DNA of 7,963 nucleotides, from contig CAZWCZ010000051.1 in the NCBI GenBank assembly GCA_964632165.1, positions 1 to 7,963 on the forward strand, given 5' to 3'. Shown here in pieces: positions 1 to 4,782 of this stretch. The position numbers were made by a program, and so were the translations under genes. The notes beneath the pieces were generated by a model. It was not told the DNA's origin and made no database searches. It was given only the letters and a program-made list of their open reading frames with translations. Source of the DNA: SIG299 sp964632165 (GTDB lineage Bacteria; Bacillota; Clostridia; Lachnospirales; Lachnospiraceae). How positions within the stretch are numbered: the first letter of the stretch is position 1; every line of letters starts with the position of its first letter.

Positions 1-164
1 TAAACGAGAAACTGAAGGACCTTAAGCAGGAGCTCTTCAACCTCCGTTTCCAGCATGCTATTAACCAGCTGGACAATCCGCATAGAATCGCTGATGTAAA
101 ACGTGATATTGCACGTGTGCTCACAGTTCTTCAGGAGAAGGCTTCTTCTGAAGAGAACGCATAA
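1..164 (+). CDS. rpmC: Ribosomal protein L29 (uL29), 3' part only
   Basis: The window opens inside this gene; the readable frame starts with codon AAC at base 3 and gives 53 residues to the TAA at 162-164. The visible protein begins NEKLKDLKQELFNLRFQHA and continues through NQLDNPHRI and a basic second helix, which is the characteristic two-helix hairpin of L29. L29 is a small protein of the 50S subunit beside the peptide exit tunnel. Compared with the usual length of about 65-70 residues, roughly the first dozen residues lie upstream of the window. The acidic tail (EKASSEENA) is ordinary for the family. The gene sits 25 bases before rpsQ, as expected for the 3' end of the S10 operon. Identification is firm; only the start is unseen. 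Confidence 0.95.
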   Translation, partial: NEKLKDLKQELFNLRFQHAINQLDNPHRIADVKRDIARVLTVLQEKASSEENA

Positions 165-189
165 GTTTATCGCATACGGAGGATAGATC

Positions 190-450
190 ATGGAAGAAAC
201 AAGAAATCTCAGAAAAACAAGAGTTGGTCGTGTTGTAAGCAACAAGATGAGCAAAACAATCGTAGTTGCTATCGAGGACAACGTAAAGCACCCCGTATAC
301 GGTAAGATCGTTAAGAGAACCCTCAAGGTTCACGCACACGATGAAGAAAACGCTTGCGGAATCGGTGATACCGTTGAAATTATGGAAACAAGACCTCTTT
401 CCAAGACCAAGAGATGGCGCCTTGTCGAGATCATAGAGAAGGCAAAATAA
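190..450 (+). CDS. rpsQ: Ribosomal protein S17 (uS17)
   Basis: This 86-residue protein is a primary 16S rRNA-binding protein of the 30S subunit, with an OB-fold. The family pattern is clear: RVGRVVSNKMSKTIVV near residues 11-26, the HPVYGK segment at 34-39 and the C-terminal signature GDTVEIMETRPLSKTKRW at 59-76. Length matches bacterial S17 (about 80-90). The start at ATG 190 is supported by a GGAGGA ribosome binding site at 178-183 and by the expected short polar N-terminus (MEETRNLRKT). It follows rpmC by 25 bases, the standard order. A 71-base gap with a hairpin separates it from rplN. Confidence 0.98.
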   Translation: MEETRNLRKTRVGRVVSNKMSKTIVVAIEDNVKHPVYGKIVKRTLKVHAHDEENACGIGDTVEIMETRPLSKTKRWRLVEIIEKAK

Positions 451-521
451 TTAAGGCAGATCACAGGTAAAAACTTAGTAGATACGTCGAAGCGTATCGA
501 AATTTACAGGAGGAAAACAAA
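451..521 (+). promoter_or_regulatory. rpsQ-rplN gap with a small perfect hairpin
   Basis: This 71-base gap is longer than most gaps in the cluster. It holds a perfect 6-bp inverted repeat, GATACG at 481-486 and CGTATC at 493-498, with loop TCGAAG (a U-G wobble at 487/492 would close it to a CGAA tetraloop). A weaker outer pairing is possible between GTAAA at 467-471 and TTTAC at 503-507. No U-run follows, so it is not an intrinsic terminator. The hairpin ends 9 bases before the rplN ribosome binding site. It could set mRNA stability or ribosome access; a regulatory role is inference only. Confidence 0.4.
508..513 (+). promoter_or_regulatory. Ribosome binding site deciding the GTG start of rplN
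   Basis: AGGAGG lies 8 bases before GTG at 522. No in-frame ATG lies near it, and the next in-frame Met is residue 20 of the protein, inside the conserved core, so GTG is the real start. Confidence 0.9.
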
Positions 522-890
522 GTGATACAGCAACAGTCACTGCTTAAAGTTGCCGATAACACAGGCGCAAAGGAACTTATGTGCATCAGAGTTCTTGGCG
601 GTACAGGTCGCAGATATGGTAATATCGGTGATGTAATTGTCGCATCCGTCAAGAAAGCAGTTCCCGGCGGCGTTGTTAAAAAAGGCGACGTTGTTAAAGC
701 GGTAATCGTAAGAAGCAGAAAAGGCGTAAGACGCGCAGACGGTACTTACGTAAAGTTCGATGAGAACTCTGCAGTTATAATCAAAGAAGACAACACGCCC
801 AGAGGTACGCGTATCTTTGGCCCTGTTGCAAGAGAGCTCCGTGAGAAGGATTTCGTTAAGATTCTCTCTCTCGCTCCCGAAGTAATATAA
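522..890 (+). CDS. rplN: Ribosomal protein L14 (uL14)
   Basis: This 122-residue protein is exactly the usual length for L14, a 23S rRNA-binding protein at the subunit interface that contacts L19 and helps form an inter-subunit bridge. The conserved start IQQQSLLKVADNTGAKE, the L14 signature around residues 47-73 (PGGVVKKGDVVKAVIVRS followed by KGVRRADG) and the end TPRGTRIFGPVARELR with KILSLAPEVI are all present. The start codon is GTG at 522, the only non-ATG start among the genes here whose start is visible; the AGGAGG site and the N-terminal match to L14 support it. It is followed after 15 bases by rplX. Nothing is truncated or missing. Confidence 0.98.
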   Translation: MIQQQSLLKVADNTGAKELMCIRVLGGTGRRYGNIGDVIVASVKKAVPGGVVKKGDVVKAVIVRSRKGVRRADGTYVKFDENSAVIIKEDNTPRGTRIFGPVARELREKDFVKILSLAPEVI

Positions 891-905
891 TCGGAGGTAA
901 CGAAA

Positions 906-1238
906 ATGGCTGAACTTCATATTAAAAAAGGTGACACCGTAGTAGTTCTCTCCGGTGATGACAAAGGTACCAAAGGTGAGGTTATTGCGGTTTCACCTAA
1001 GGAAAAGAAAGTAATGGTCAAAGGTGCTAACGTTGTTCACAAGCACGTAAAACCCCGCAAGCAGGGCGAGCAGGGCGGCATCATTGAGACCGAAGGCGCA
1101 ATTTACGCTTGCAAGGTAGCTCTTTATTGCGATAATTGCAAGGCTGCCAGAAGAAGCAAAACAGTAGTTACCGTTGACGCAAAGACAGGTAAAAAGGTAA
1201 AGACCCGTGTTTGCGCTAAGTGCGGTAAGGAAATATGA
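906..1238 (+). CDS. rplX: Ribosomal protein L24 (uL24), Cys4 form
   Basis: This 110-residue protein is an assembly-initiating protein that binds the 5' domain of 23S rRNA. The KOW motif is at about residues 6-33 (IKKGDTVVVLSGDDKGTKGE), followed by the family segment NVVHKHVKPRKQGEQGGII at 42-60. The C-terminal part carries two CxxC pairs, CDNC at 75-78 and CAKC at 103-106, a zinc-ribbon-like arrangement found in some Clostridia but absent, for example, from Bacillus subtilis L24 as I recall it. Zinc binding is inferred from the cysteine spacing. A GGAGG site at 893-897 supports ATG 906. The gene lies 15 bases after rplN and 17 before rplE, the standard order. Confidence 0.97.
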   Translation: MAELHIKKGDTVVVLSGDDKGTKGEVIAVSPKEKKVMVKGANVVHKHVKPRKQGEQGGIIETEGAIYACKVALYCDNCKAARRSKTVVTVDAKTGKKVKTRVCAKCGKEI

Positions 1239-1255
1239 CAAGGAGGGACTGAAAG

Positions 1256-1798
1256 ATGGCAAGACTCAAAAATTATTACAATGAGACGGTTGTTTCGGCT
1301 CTCCAGAATAAATTCAACTACAAGAGCCCGATGCAGATCCCGAAATTCGAGAAGATCGTTATAAACGTCGGTGCAGGTGATGCCAAGGATAATGCAAAGG
1401 AAATCGATGCTATAATCAATGACATCACACTTATCTCAGGTCAGAAAGCAGTTCCCACATACGCAAAGAAGTCGGTTGCAAACTTCAAGCTCCGTGAAGG
1501 TATGAAGGTCGGCGTAAAGGTAACACTTCGCGGCGACAGAATGTACGAATTTATGGACAGACTTTTCAACTTCTCACTTCCTCGCGTTCGTGACTTTAAG
1601 GGTATCAACCCCAACGCTTTTGACGGCAGAGGAAACTACTCACTCGGTCTGCGCGAGCAGCTGATATTCCCCGAAATCGAGTACGATAAGGTCGACAAGA
1701 TTCGCGGTATGGATATCTGCTTCGTTACAACGGCAACGACCGATGAGGAAGCAAGAGAGCTTCTCAAGCTTATGGGCGCTCCCTTCGCTAAAGAATAA
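1256..1798 (+). CDS. rplE: Ribosomal protein L5 (uL5)
   Basis: This 180-residue protein is the usual bacterial L5 length. L5 binds 5S rRNA and forms the central protuberance, contacting the P-site tRNA and S13. Recognisable segments are PKFEKIVINVGAGDA at 29-43, KKSVANFKLREGM at 71-83, KVTLRGDRMYEF at 88-99, and the highly conserved block from LPRVRDFKGI (108-117) through FDGRGNYSLG (122-131), EQLIFPEI (134-141) and RGMDI (150-154). The C-terminus TDEEARELLKLMGAPF is typical. AGGAGGG at 1241-1247 supports the start at 1256. The rpsN ribosome binding site overlaps its stop codon, which suggests translational coupling. Confidence 0.98.
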   Translation: MARLKNYYNETVVSALQNKFNYKSPMQIPKFEKIVINVGAGDAKDNAKEIDAIINDITLISGQKAVPTYAKKSVANFKLREGMKVGVKVTLRGDRMYEFMDRLFNFSLPRVRDFKGINPNAFDGRGNYSLGLREQLIFPEIEYDKVDKIRGMDICFVTTATTDEEARELLKLMGAPFAKE

Positions 1799-1813
1799 GG
1801 AGGATAAAGAAAA

Positions 1814-1999
1814 ATGGCAAAGAAAGCTATGGTTCTCAAGCAGCAGAAGACGCAGAAGTATTCCACAAGAGAATACAACAGATGCAAAATCTGCGGACGT
1901 CCTCACGCTTATCTCCGTAAATTCGGTATCTGCCGTATCTGCTTCCGTAACCTCGCTTACAAAGGCGAGATCCCGGGTGTAAGAAAAGCAAGCTGGTAA
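1814..1999 (+). CDS. rpsZ: Ribosomal protein S14, zinc-binding (type Z) form
   Basis: This 61-residue protein is the short, zinc-containing version of S14 (uS14) found in the spc operon of Gram-positives; it is often labelled rpsN. S14 sits in the head of the 30S subunit near S3 and S10 and is one of the last proteins to join. Four cysteines at 24, 27, 40 and 43 (CKIC and CRIC) form the zinc site, and the segments YNRCKICGRPHAYLRKFGIC and NLAYKGEIPGVRKASW are near-diagnostic. AAGGAGGA at 1797-1804 overlaps the rplE stop and lies 9 bases before ATG 1814. A long structured non-coding gap follows instead of the short gap usual before rpsH. Confidence 0.98.
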   Translation: MAKKAMVLKQQKTQKYSTREYNRCKICGRPHAYLRKFGICRICFRNLAYKGEIPGVRKASW

Positions 2000-2196
2000 T
2001 CGAGAAGGCTCGAGGAAACATATCTCAAGGCTTAAGGCTTGAGGTAAGTAAAATTAAGCGAAAACGCTCCAAACTATCGGCAGGAAATTAAGCATTCGGA
2101 AATATTCCGTTTAGCCCGATTTTACCACCGATATGCCGCCGGGAGCAACTGCCCGGCAGCAAGATTTATTTAACTTGCATAAGGAGGATATTTAAT
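2000..2196 (+). promoter_or_regulatory. 197-base structured spacer before rpsH (candidate leader RNA)
   Basis: No coding region is visible here, and this is by far the longest gap in the cluster. Inverted repeats seen by eye: TCGAG at 2000-2004 with CTCGA at 2009-2013 (loop AAGG); TATCTCAAG at 2021-2029 with CTTGAGGTA at 2038-2046 (one U-G pair); AGCG at 2057-2060 with CGCT at 2065-2068; CGGAA at 2097-2101 with TTCCG at 2105-2109; TATCGG at 2075-2080 with CCGATA at 2128-2133; and a GC-rich stem GCCGGG at 2138-2143 with CCCGGC at 2152-2157, extendable past one mismatch to 2134-2161. AAATTAAGC occurs twice, at 2051-2059 and 2085-2093. No clean U-run or clear sigma-70 promoter is present. It may be an autoregulatory leader for rpsH and the genes after it; function is inferred. 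Confidence 0.5.
2181..2188 (+). promoter_or_regulatory. Ribosome binding site deciding the rpsH start
   Basis: AAGGAGGA ends 8 bases before ATG 2197. A second in-frame ATG at 2203 would be 14 bases away, so the first is preferred and the protein begins MQMSDV. Confidence 0.85.
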
Positions 2197-2604
2197 ATGC
2201 AAATGTCAGACGTAATTGCTGATATGCTCACAAGAATCAGAAATGCTAGCGATGCTAAGCATGCAACAGTAGACATACCGGCATCAAAAATGAAAGAGGC
2301 TATCGCAGATATACTCGTTAAAGAGGGTTACGTAAAAGAGTATCGTAAGATCGAAGATAGCAAGTACGGTAATCAGGGACTCATTCGTATCACGCTTAAG
2401 TACACACAGGGCAAGCAAAAGGTTATTCGCGGTATCCGCCGTGTTTCCAAGCCCGGTCTTCGTATTTATGCAGGCTACGAGGATATGCCTAAGGTTATGA
2501 ACGGCCTCGGAATTGCGATCGTATCCACTTCCAAGGGTGTTATAACGGACAAGGCAGCACGTCAGCTTAAGGTTGGCGGTGAAGTTCTTGCATTCGTATG
2601 GTAA
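2197..2604 (+). CDS. rpsH: Ribosomal protein S8 (uS8)
   Basis: This 135-residue protein is a primary binder of the central domain of 16S rRNA (helix 21), required for 30S platform assembly. Family segments: SDVIADMLTRIRNA at 4-17, PASKMKEAIADILVKEGY at 28-45, RRVSKPGLRIY at 81-91 and the signature GIAIVSTSKGVITDKAAR at 105-122, ending GEVLAFVW. Length is normal (about 130-135). In Escherichia coli S8 is the translational repressor of the spc operon, which makes the long structured spacer directly upstream of this gene interesting, although the E. coli site lies elsewhere, near the rplE start. It is followed after 21 bases by rplF. Confidence 0.98.
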   Translation: MQMSDVIADMLTRIRNASDAKHATVDIPASKMKEAIADILVKEGYVKEYRKIEDSKYGNQGLIRITLKYTQGKQKVIRGIRRVSKPGLRIYAGYEDMPKVMNGLGIAIVSTSKGVITDKAARQLKVGGEVLAFVW

Positions 2605-2625
2605 TGAAAGTGGGAGGTACAGAAA

Positions 2626-3195
2626 ATGTCTAGAATAGGTAGAATGCCCGTTACAGTTCCCGCAGGCGTTACCGTTACGATTGGCGCTGAAAACGTTATT
2701 ACCGTAAAAGGTCCCAAAGGAACACTTACAAACACATTTCCTGCTGTGATCTCTTTCAAGCAGGAAGGCAACGAGATACACGTTGAGCGTCCCAACGATG
2801 AGAAGGAAACAAGATCTCTCCACGGACTCTCCCGCGCTCTCCTTCACAATATGGTTGTCGGCGTAACAACAGGCTTCAGCAAGAAGCTCGAGGTAGTCGG
2901 TGTCGGTTACAAGGTAGTTAAGCAGGGTAAGAACATTCAGCTCTTCCTCGGTTACTCACTTATGCCCGATACAGGTCTTCCCCAGGCACAGTACATCGTT
3001 ACAGAGCCCGAAGGAATTACCTTTGAAGTTCCGGATCCGAACACTATTATCGTTTCGGGTGCAGACAAGCAGCAGGTCGGACAGGTCGCTGCCGAGATCA
3101 GAGGCAAAAGACCGCCTGAACCCTATAAGGGCAAGGGTATCAAATACTCCGGTGAAGTTATTCGCCGCAAAGCCGGTAAGACCGGTAAGAAATAA
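2626..3195 (+). CDS. rplF: Ribosomal protein L6 (uL6) with internal insertion
   Basis: This 189-residue protein is somewhat longer than the usual 178-184. L6 has two related alpha/beta domains and binds 23S rRNA near the sarcin-ricin loop and the factor-binding site. The start SRIGRMPVTVPAGV, the segment LHGLSRALLHNMVVGVT at 65-81 and the C-terminal signature GKRPPEPYKGKGIKYSGE (160-177) are canonical. Between LGYS (108-111) and PEGITFEV (128-135) there are 16 residues where I expect about 7, so the second domain carries an extra segment around residues 112-126. GGAGG at 2613-2617 supports ATG 2626. The gene ends with a double stop, TAATAA, at 3193-3198 that runs into the rplR ribosome binding site. 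Confidence 0.97.
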   Translation: MSRIGRMPVTVPAGVTVTIGAENVITVKGPKGTLTNTFPAVISFKQEGNEIHVERPNDEKETRSLHGLSRALLHNMVVGVTTGFSKKLEVVGVGYKVVKQGKNIQLFLGYSLMPDTGLPQAQYIVTEPEGITFEVPDPNTIIVSGADKQQVGQVAAEIRGKRPPEPYKGKGIKYSGEVIRRKAGKTGKK

Positions 3196-3210
3196 TAAGG
3201 AGGGTGTGAA

Positions 3211-3570
3211 ATGGTTTCCAGAAAAGATAAAAATAAGGCTCGTATTAAGAGACATACAAGAGTCAGAAGCAAGATTTCGGGTACAACCGCACGTCCCCGT
3301 CTCGCTGTTTACCGTTCCAACGCTAATATCAGCGCACAGATCATTGACGACACAACCGGCGTAACGCTCGTAGCGGCAAGCACATACGGTGCTTCTTATG
3401 AGGGCAACGGCGGAAACAAGGTCGCAGCCAGAGCCGTCGGCAAGGCAATTGCCGAAAAAGCTGTAGCACAGGGAATCACCGAAGTCGTATTCGACAGAGG
3501 CGGCTATCTCTATCACGGACGTGTATCGGAATTAGCTGAAGGCGCTCGCGAGGGCGGCCTCAAGTTCTAA
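3211..3570 (+). CDS. rplR: Ribosomal protein L18 (uL18)
   Basis: This 119-residue protein has the usual bacterial length. L18 binds 5S rRNA with L5 and places it on the 50S central protuberance. The basic N-terminal arm (SRKDKNKARIKRHTRVRSKI) precedes the globular domain with ARPRLAVYRSNANISAQIID at 27-46 and the C-terminal signature VVFDRGGYLYHGRV at 92-105, ending AREGGLKF. AAGGAGGG at 3197-3204, overlapping the second stop codon of rplF, supports ATG 3211. Order rplF-rplR-rpsE is standard. A 53-base gap with a hairpin follows. Confidence 0.98.
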   Translation: MVSRKDKNKARIKRHTRVRSKISGTTARPRLAVYRSNANISAQIIDDTTGVTLVAASTYGASYEGNGGNKVAARAVGKAIAEKAVAQGITEVVFDRGGYLYHGRVSELAEGAREGGLKF

Positions 3571-3623
3571 GTCCGGTTTGTACACTGTTCAAACAATATT
3601 GAACAAATTTTTGGAGGATAACA
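3571..3623 (+). promoter_or_regulatory. rplR-rpsE gap with hairpin and short T-run
   Basis: This gap holds a perfect 7-bp inverted repeat, TGTTCAA at 3586-3592 and TTGAACA at 3599-3605, loop ACAATA, followed by five Ts at 3608-3612 just before the GGAGG site (3613-3617) of rpsE. The stem is AT-rich and the T-run short, so termination would be weak at best. A mutually exclusive hairpin is possible upstream: GTTTG at 3576-3580 with CAAAC at 3590-3594. Attenuation or control of rpsE translation is conceivable but unproven. Confidence 0.4.
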
Positions 3624-4127
3624 ATGGCAGAAAGATTTAATCCCAATGAGCTCGACCTCAGCGAACAGCTCGTTGCTCTGAACCGTGTATCCAAGACCGT
3701 TAAAGGTGGCCGTATCGCTCGTTTTGCAGCTATTATGGTAGTTGGCGACAAGAACGGACACGTAGGTGTAGGTCTTGGCAAAGCTGCTGAAGTTCCGGAA
3801 GCAATCCGCAAAGGAATCGAAGACGCTAAAAAGAATATGATAACAGTATCCCTTAGAGGTACAACGATCCCGCACGAAGTAATCGGTGTGTTCGGCGCAG
3901 GCAAGGTTCTCCTTAAGCCCGCTGCCCCCGGTACCGGTATCATCGCGGGTAGTAAAGTAAGATTTGTACTTGAGCTTGCAGGAATCAAGAATATTCGTGC
4001 TAAGTGCTTGCGTACAAGCAATCCCACAAACGTTGTAAAAGCAACGATCGAAGGCCTTAAGTCTCTTCGTTCCGTTGAGGATATCGCTAAGACTCGCGGA
4101 ATCAGCGTAGAGCAAGTTAAAGGTTAA
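3624..4127 (+). CDS. rpsE: Ribosomal protein S5 (uS5)
   Basis: This 167-residue protein is of normal length. S5 lies near the mRNA entry channel, takes part in mRNA unwinding with S3 and S4, and affects decoding accuracy. The N-terminal double-stranded-RNA-binding-like domain (about 12-75) contains VALNRVSKTVKGGRIARFAA at 17-36, the loop where spectinomycin-resistance changes are known in E. coli; it looks intact here. The segments GVGLGKAAEVPEAIRKGIEDA and TIPHEVIGVFGAGKVLLKPA follow. The stretch AGSKVRFVLELAG at 108-120 differs from the common AGGPVRAVLELAG, and KCLRTSNPTN at 127-136 also departs from the common KSLGSNNP form. GGAGG at 3613-3617 supports ATG 3624. Confidence 0.98.
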   Translation: MAERFNPNELDLSEQLVALNRVSKTVKGGRIARFAAIMVVGDKNGHVGVGLGKAAEVPEAIRKGIEDAKKNMITVSLRGTTIPHEVIGVFGAGKVLLKPAAPGTGIIAGSKVRFVLELAGIKNIRAKCLRTSNPTNVVKATIEGLKSLRSVEDIAKTRGISVEQVKG

Positions 4128-4139
4128 GGAGGCAGCACA

Positions 4140-4322
4140 ATGAAGAAAGTAACACTCGTAAAGAGCCTTATTTGCTGCAAGCCCAACCAGAAGGCAACAG
4201 CAGCTTCACTCGGTCTCAAGAAGATCGGTGACAGCATCGTTCACGAGGACAACGCAGTTCTCGCAGGCAAAATCAAAGTTTTGTCTCATCTCGTAACGGT
4301 TGAAACCGTTGAAAACAATTAA
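4140..4322 (+). CDS. rpmD: Ribosomal protein L30 (uL30)
   Basis: This 60-residue protein is a typical bacterial L30, a small protein on the solvent side of the 50S subunit. The family pattern is a VTLVKSLI strand, a PNQKATAASLGLKKIGDSIVHED core at 15-37 and the end KVLSHLVTVE at 46-55. The dipeptide after SLI, commonly Gly-Arg or Gly-Ser with a basic neighbour, is Cys-Cys here (12-13), which is unusual. AAGGAGG at 4126-4132 overlaps the rpsE stop codon, and the same arrangement recurs at its own end, where AAGGAGG at 4321-4327 overlaps the TAA; translation of rpsE, rpmD and rplO is probably coupled. Confidence 0.97.
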   Translation: MKKVTLVKSLICCKPNQKATAASLGLKKIGDSIVHEDNAVLAGKIKVLSHLVTVETVENN

Positions 4323-4336
4323 GGAGGTAGGACAAG

Positions 4337-4780
4337 ATGAAACTTCATGAACTTTCACCCGCAGTAGGTTCCACACAGGAAAACTGGCGCAAGGGTAGAG
4401 GAACGGGTTCCGGTAACGGCAAAACAGCCGGCAAGGGACACAAGGGTCAGAATGCACGTTCAGGCGGCGGTGTAAGACCCGGATTTGAAGGCGGTCAGAT
4501 CCCGCTTTACAGAAAGCTTCCTAAGAGAGGCTTCAAGAATGCTCGCTTCAAGAAGGTATACGCTATTGTCAACGTAGAAGCTCTCAATAACTTTGAGGAC
4601 GGAACCGTAGTCGATGCAGCTCTTCTTCTTGACAAGAGAGTGATCAGAAAAGAACTCGACGGTCTTAAGGTTCTCGGAAACGGTGAACTTACTAAAAAAT
4701 TAACTGTAAAAGCGGCAGTCTTTTCAGCGACCGCTAAGGAAAAGATAGAAGCAGCAGGTGGAAAGACTGAGGAGGTATAA
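4337..4780 (+). CDS. rplO: Ribosomal protein L15 (uL15)
   Basis: This 147-residue protein is the usual L15 length; L15 is a late-assembly 50S protein whose N-terminal extension threads into 23S rRNA. The start KLHELSPAVGSTQENWRKGRG is canonical, followed by the Gly/Lys/Arg-rich extension (GTGSGNGKTAGKGHKGQNAR, 22-41), GGGVRPGFEGGQIPLYRKLPKRGF at 43-66 and a globular C-terminal domain with VLGNGELTKKLTVKA at 112-126. AAGGAGG at 4321-4327 supports ATG 4337. Its final codons contain the secY ribosome binding site, and only 2 bases separate it from secY. Confidence 0.98.
   Translation: MKLHELSPAVGSTQENWRKGRGTGSGNGKTAGKGHKGQNARSGGGVRPGFEGGQIPLYRKLPKRGFKNARFKKVYAIVNVEALNNFEDGTVVDAALLLDKRVIRKELDGLKVLGNGELTKKLTVKAAVFSATAKEKIEAAGGKTEEV
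4771..4776 (+). promoter_or_regulatory. secY ribosome binding site inside rplO
   Basis: GGAGGT lies within the last codons of rplO, 6 bases before ATG 4783, so ribosomes finishing L15 can restart at once on secY. This is the tightest junction in the window. Confidence 0.85.
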
Positions 4781-4782
4781 GG

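Noticed and set aside
1743..1982. Plus-strand frame overlapping the end of rplE and most of rpsZ
   Set aside because: It is an out-of-frame reading of two firmly identified genes, with a low-complexity serine- and arginine-rich translation.
2134..2180. GC-rich hairpin before rpsH as an intrinsic terminator
   Set aside because: The stem is followed by AGATTTATTTAAC rather than a run of Ts, and the genes downstream belong to the same cluster and need to be transcribed.
2284..2847. Long open frame on the minus strand across rpsH and rplF (187 codons)
   Set aside because: It lies opposite two certain ribosomal protein genes and its translation shows no family pattern; similar antisense frames occur opposite rplF/rplR (2956-3516) and rpsE (3567-4115). 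They follow from the codon bias of the sense genes.
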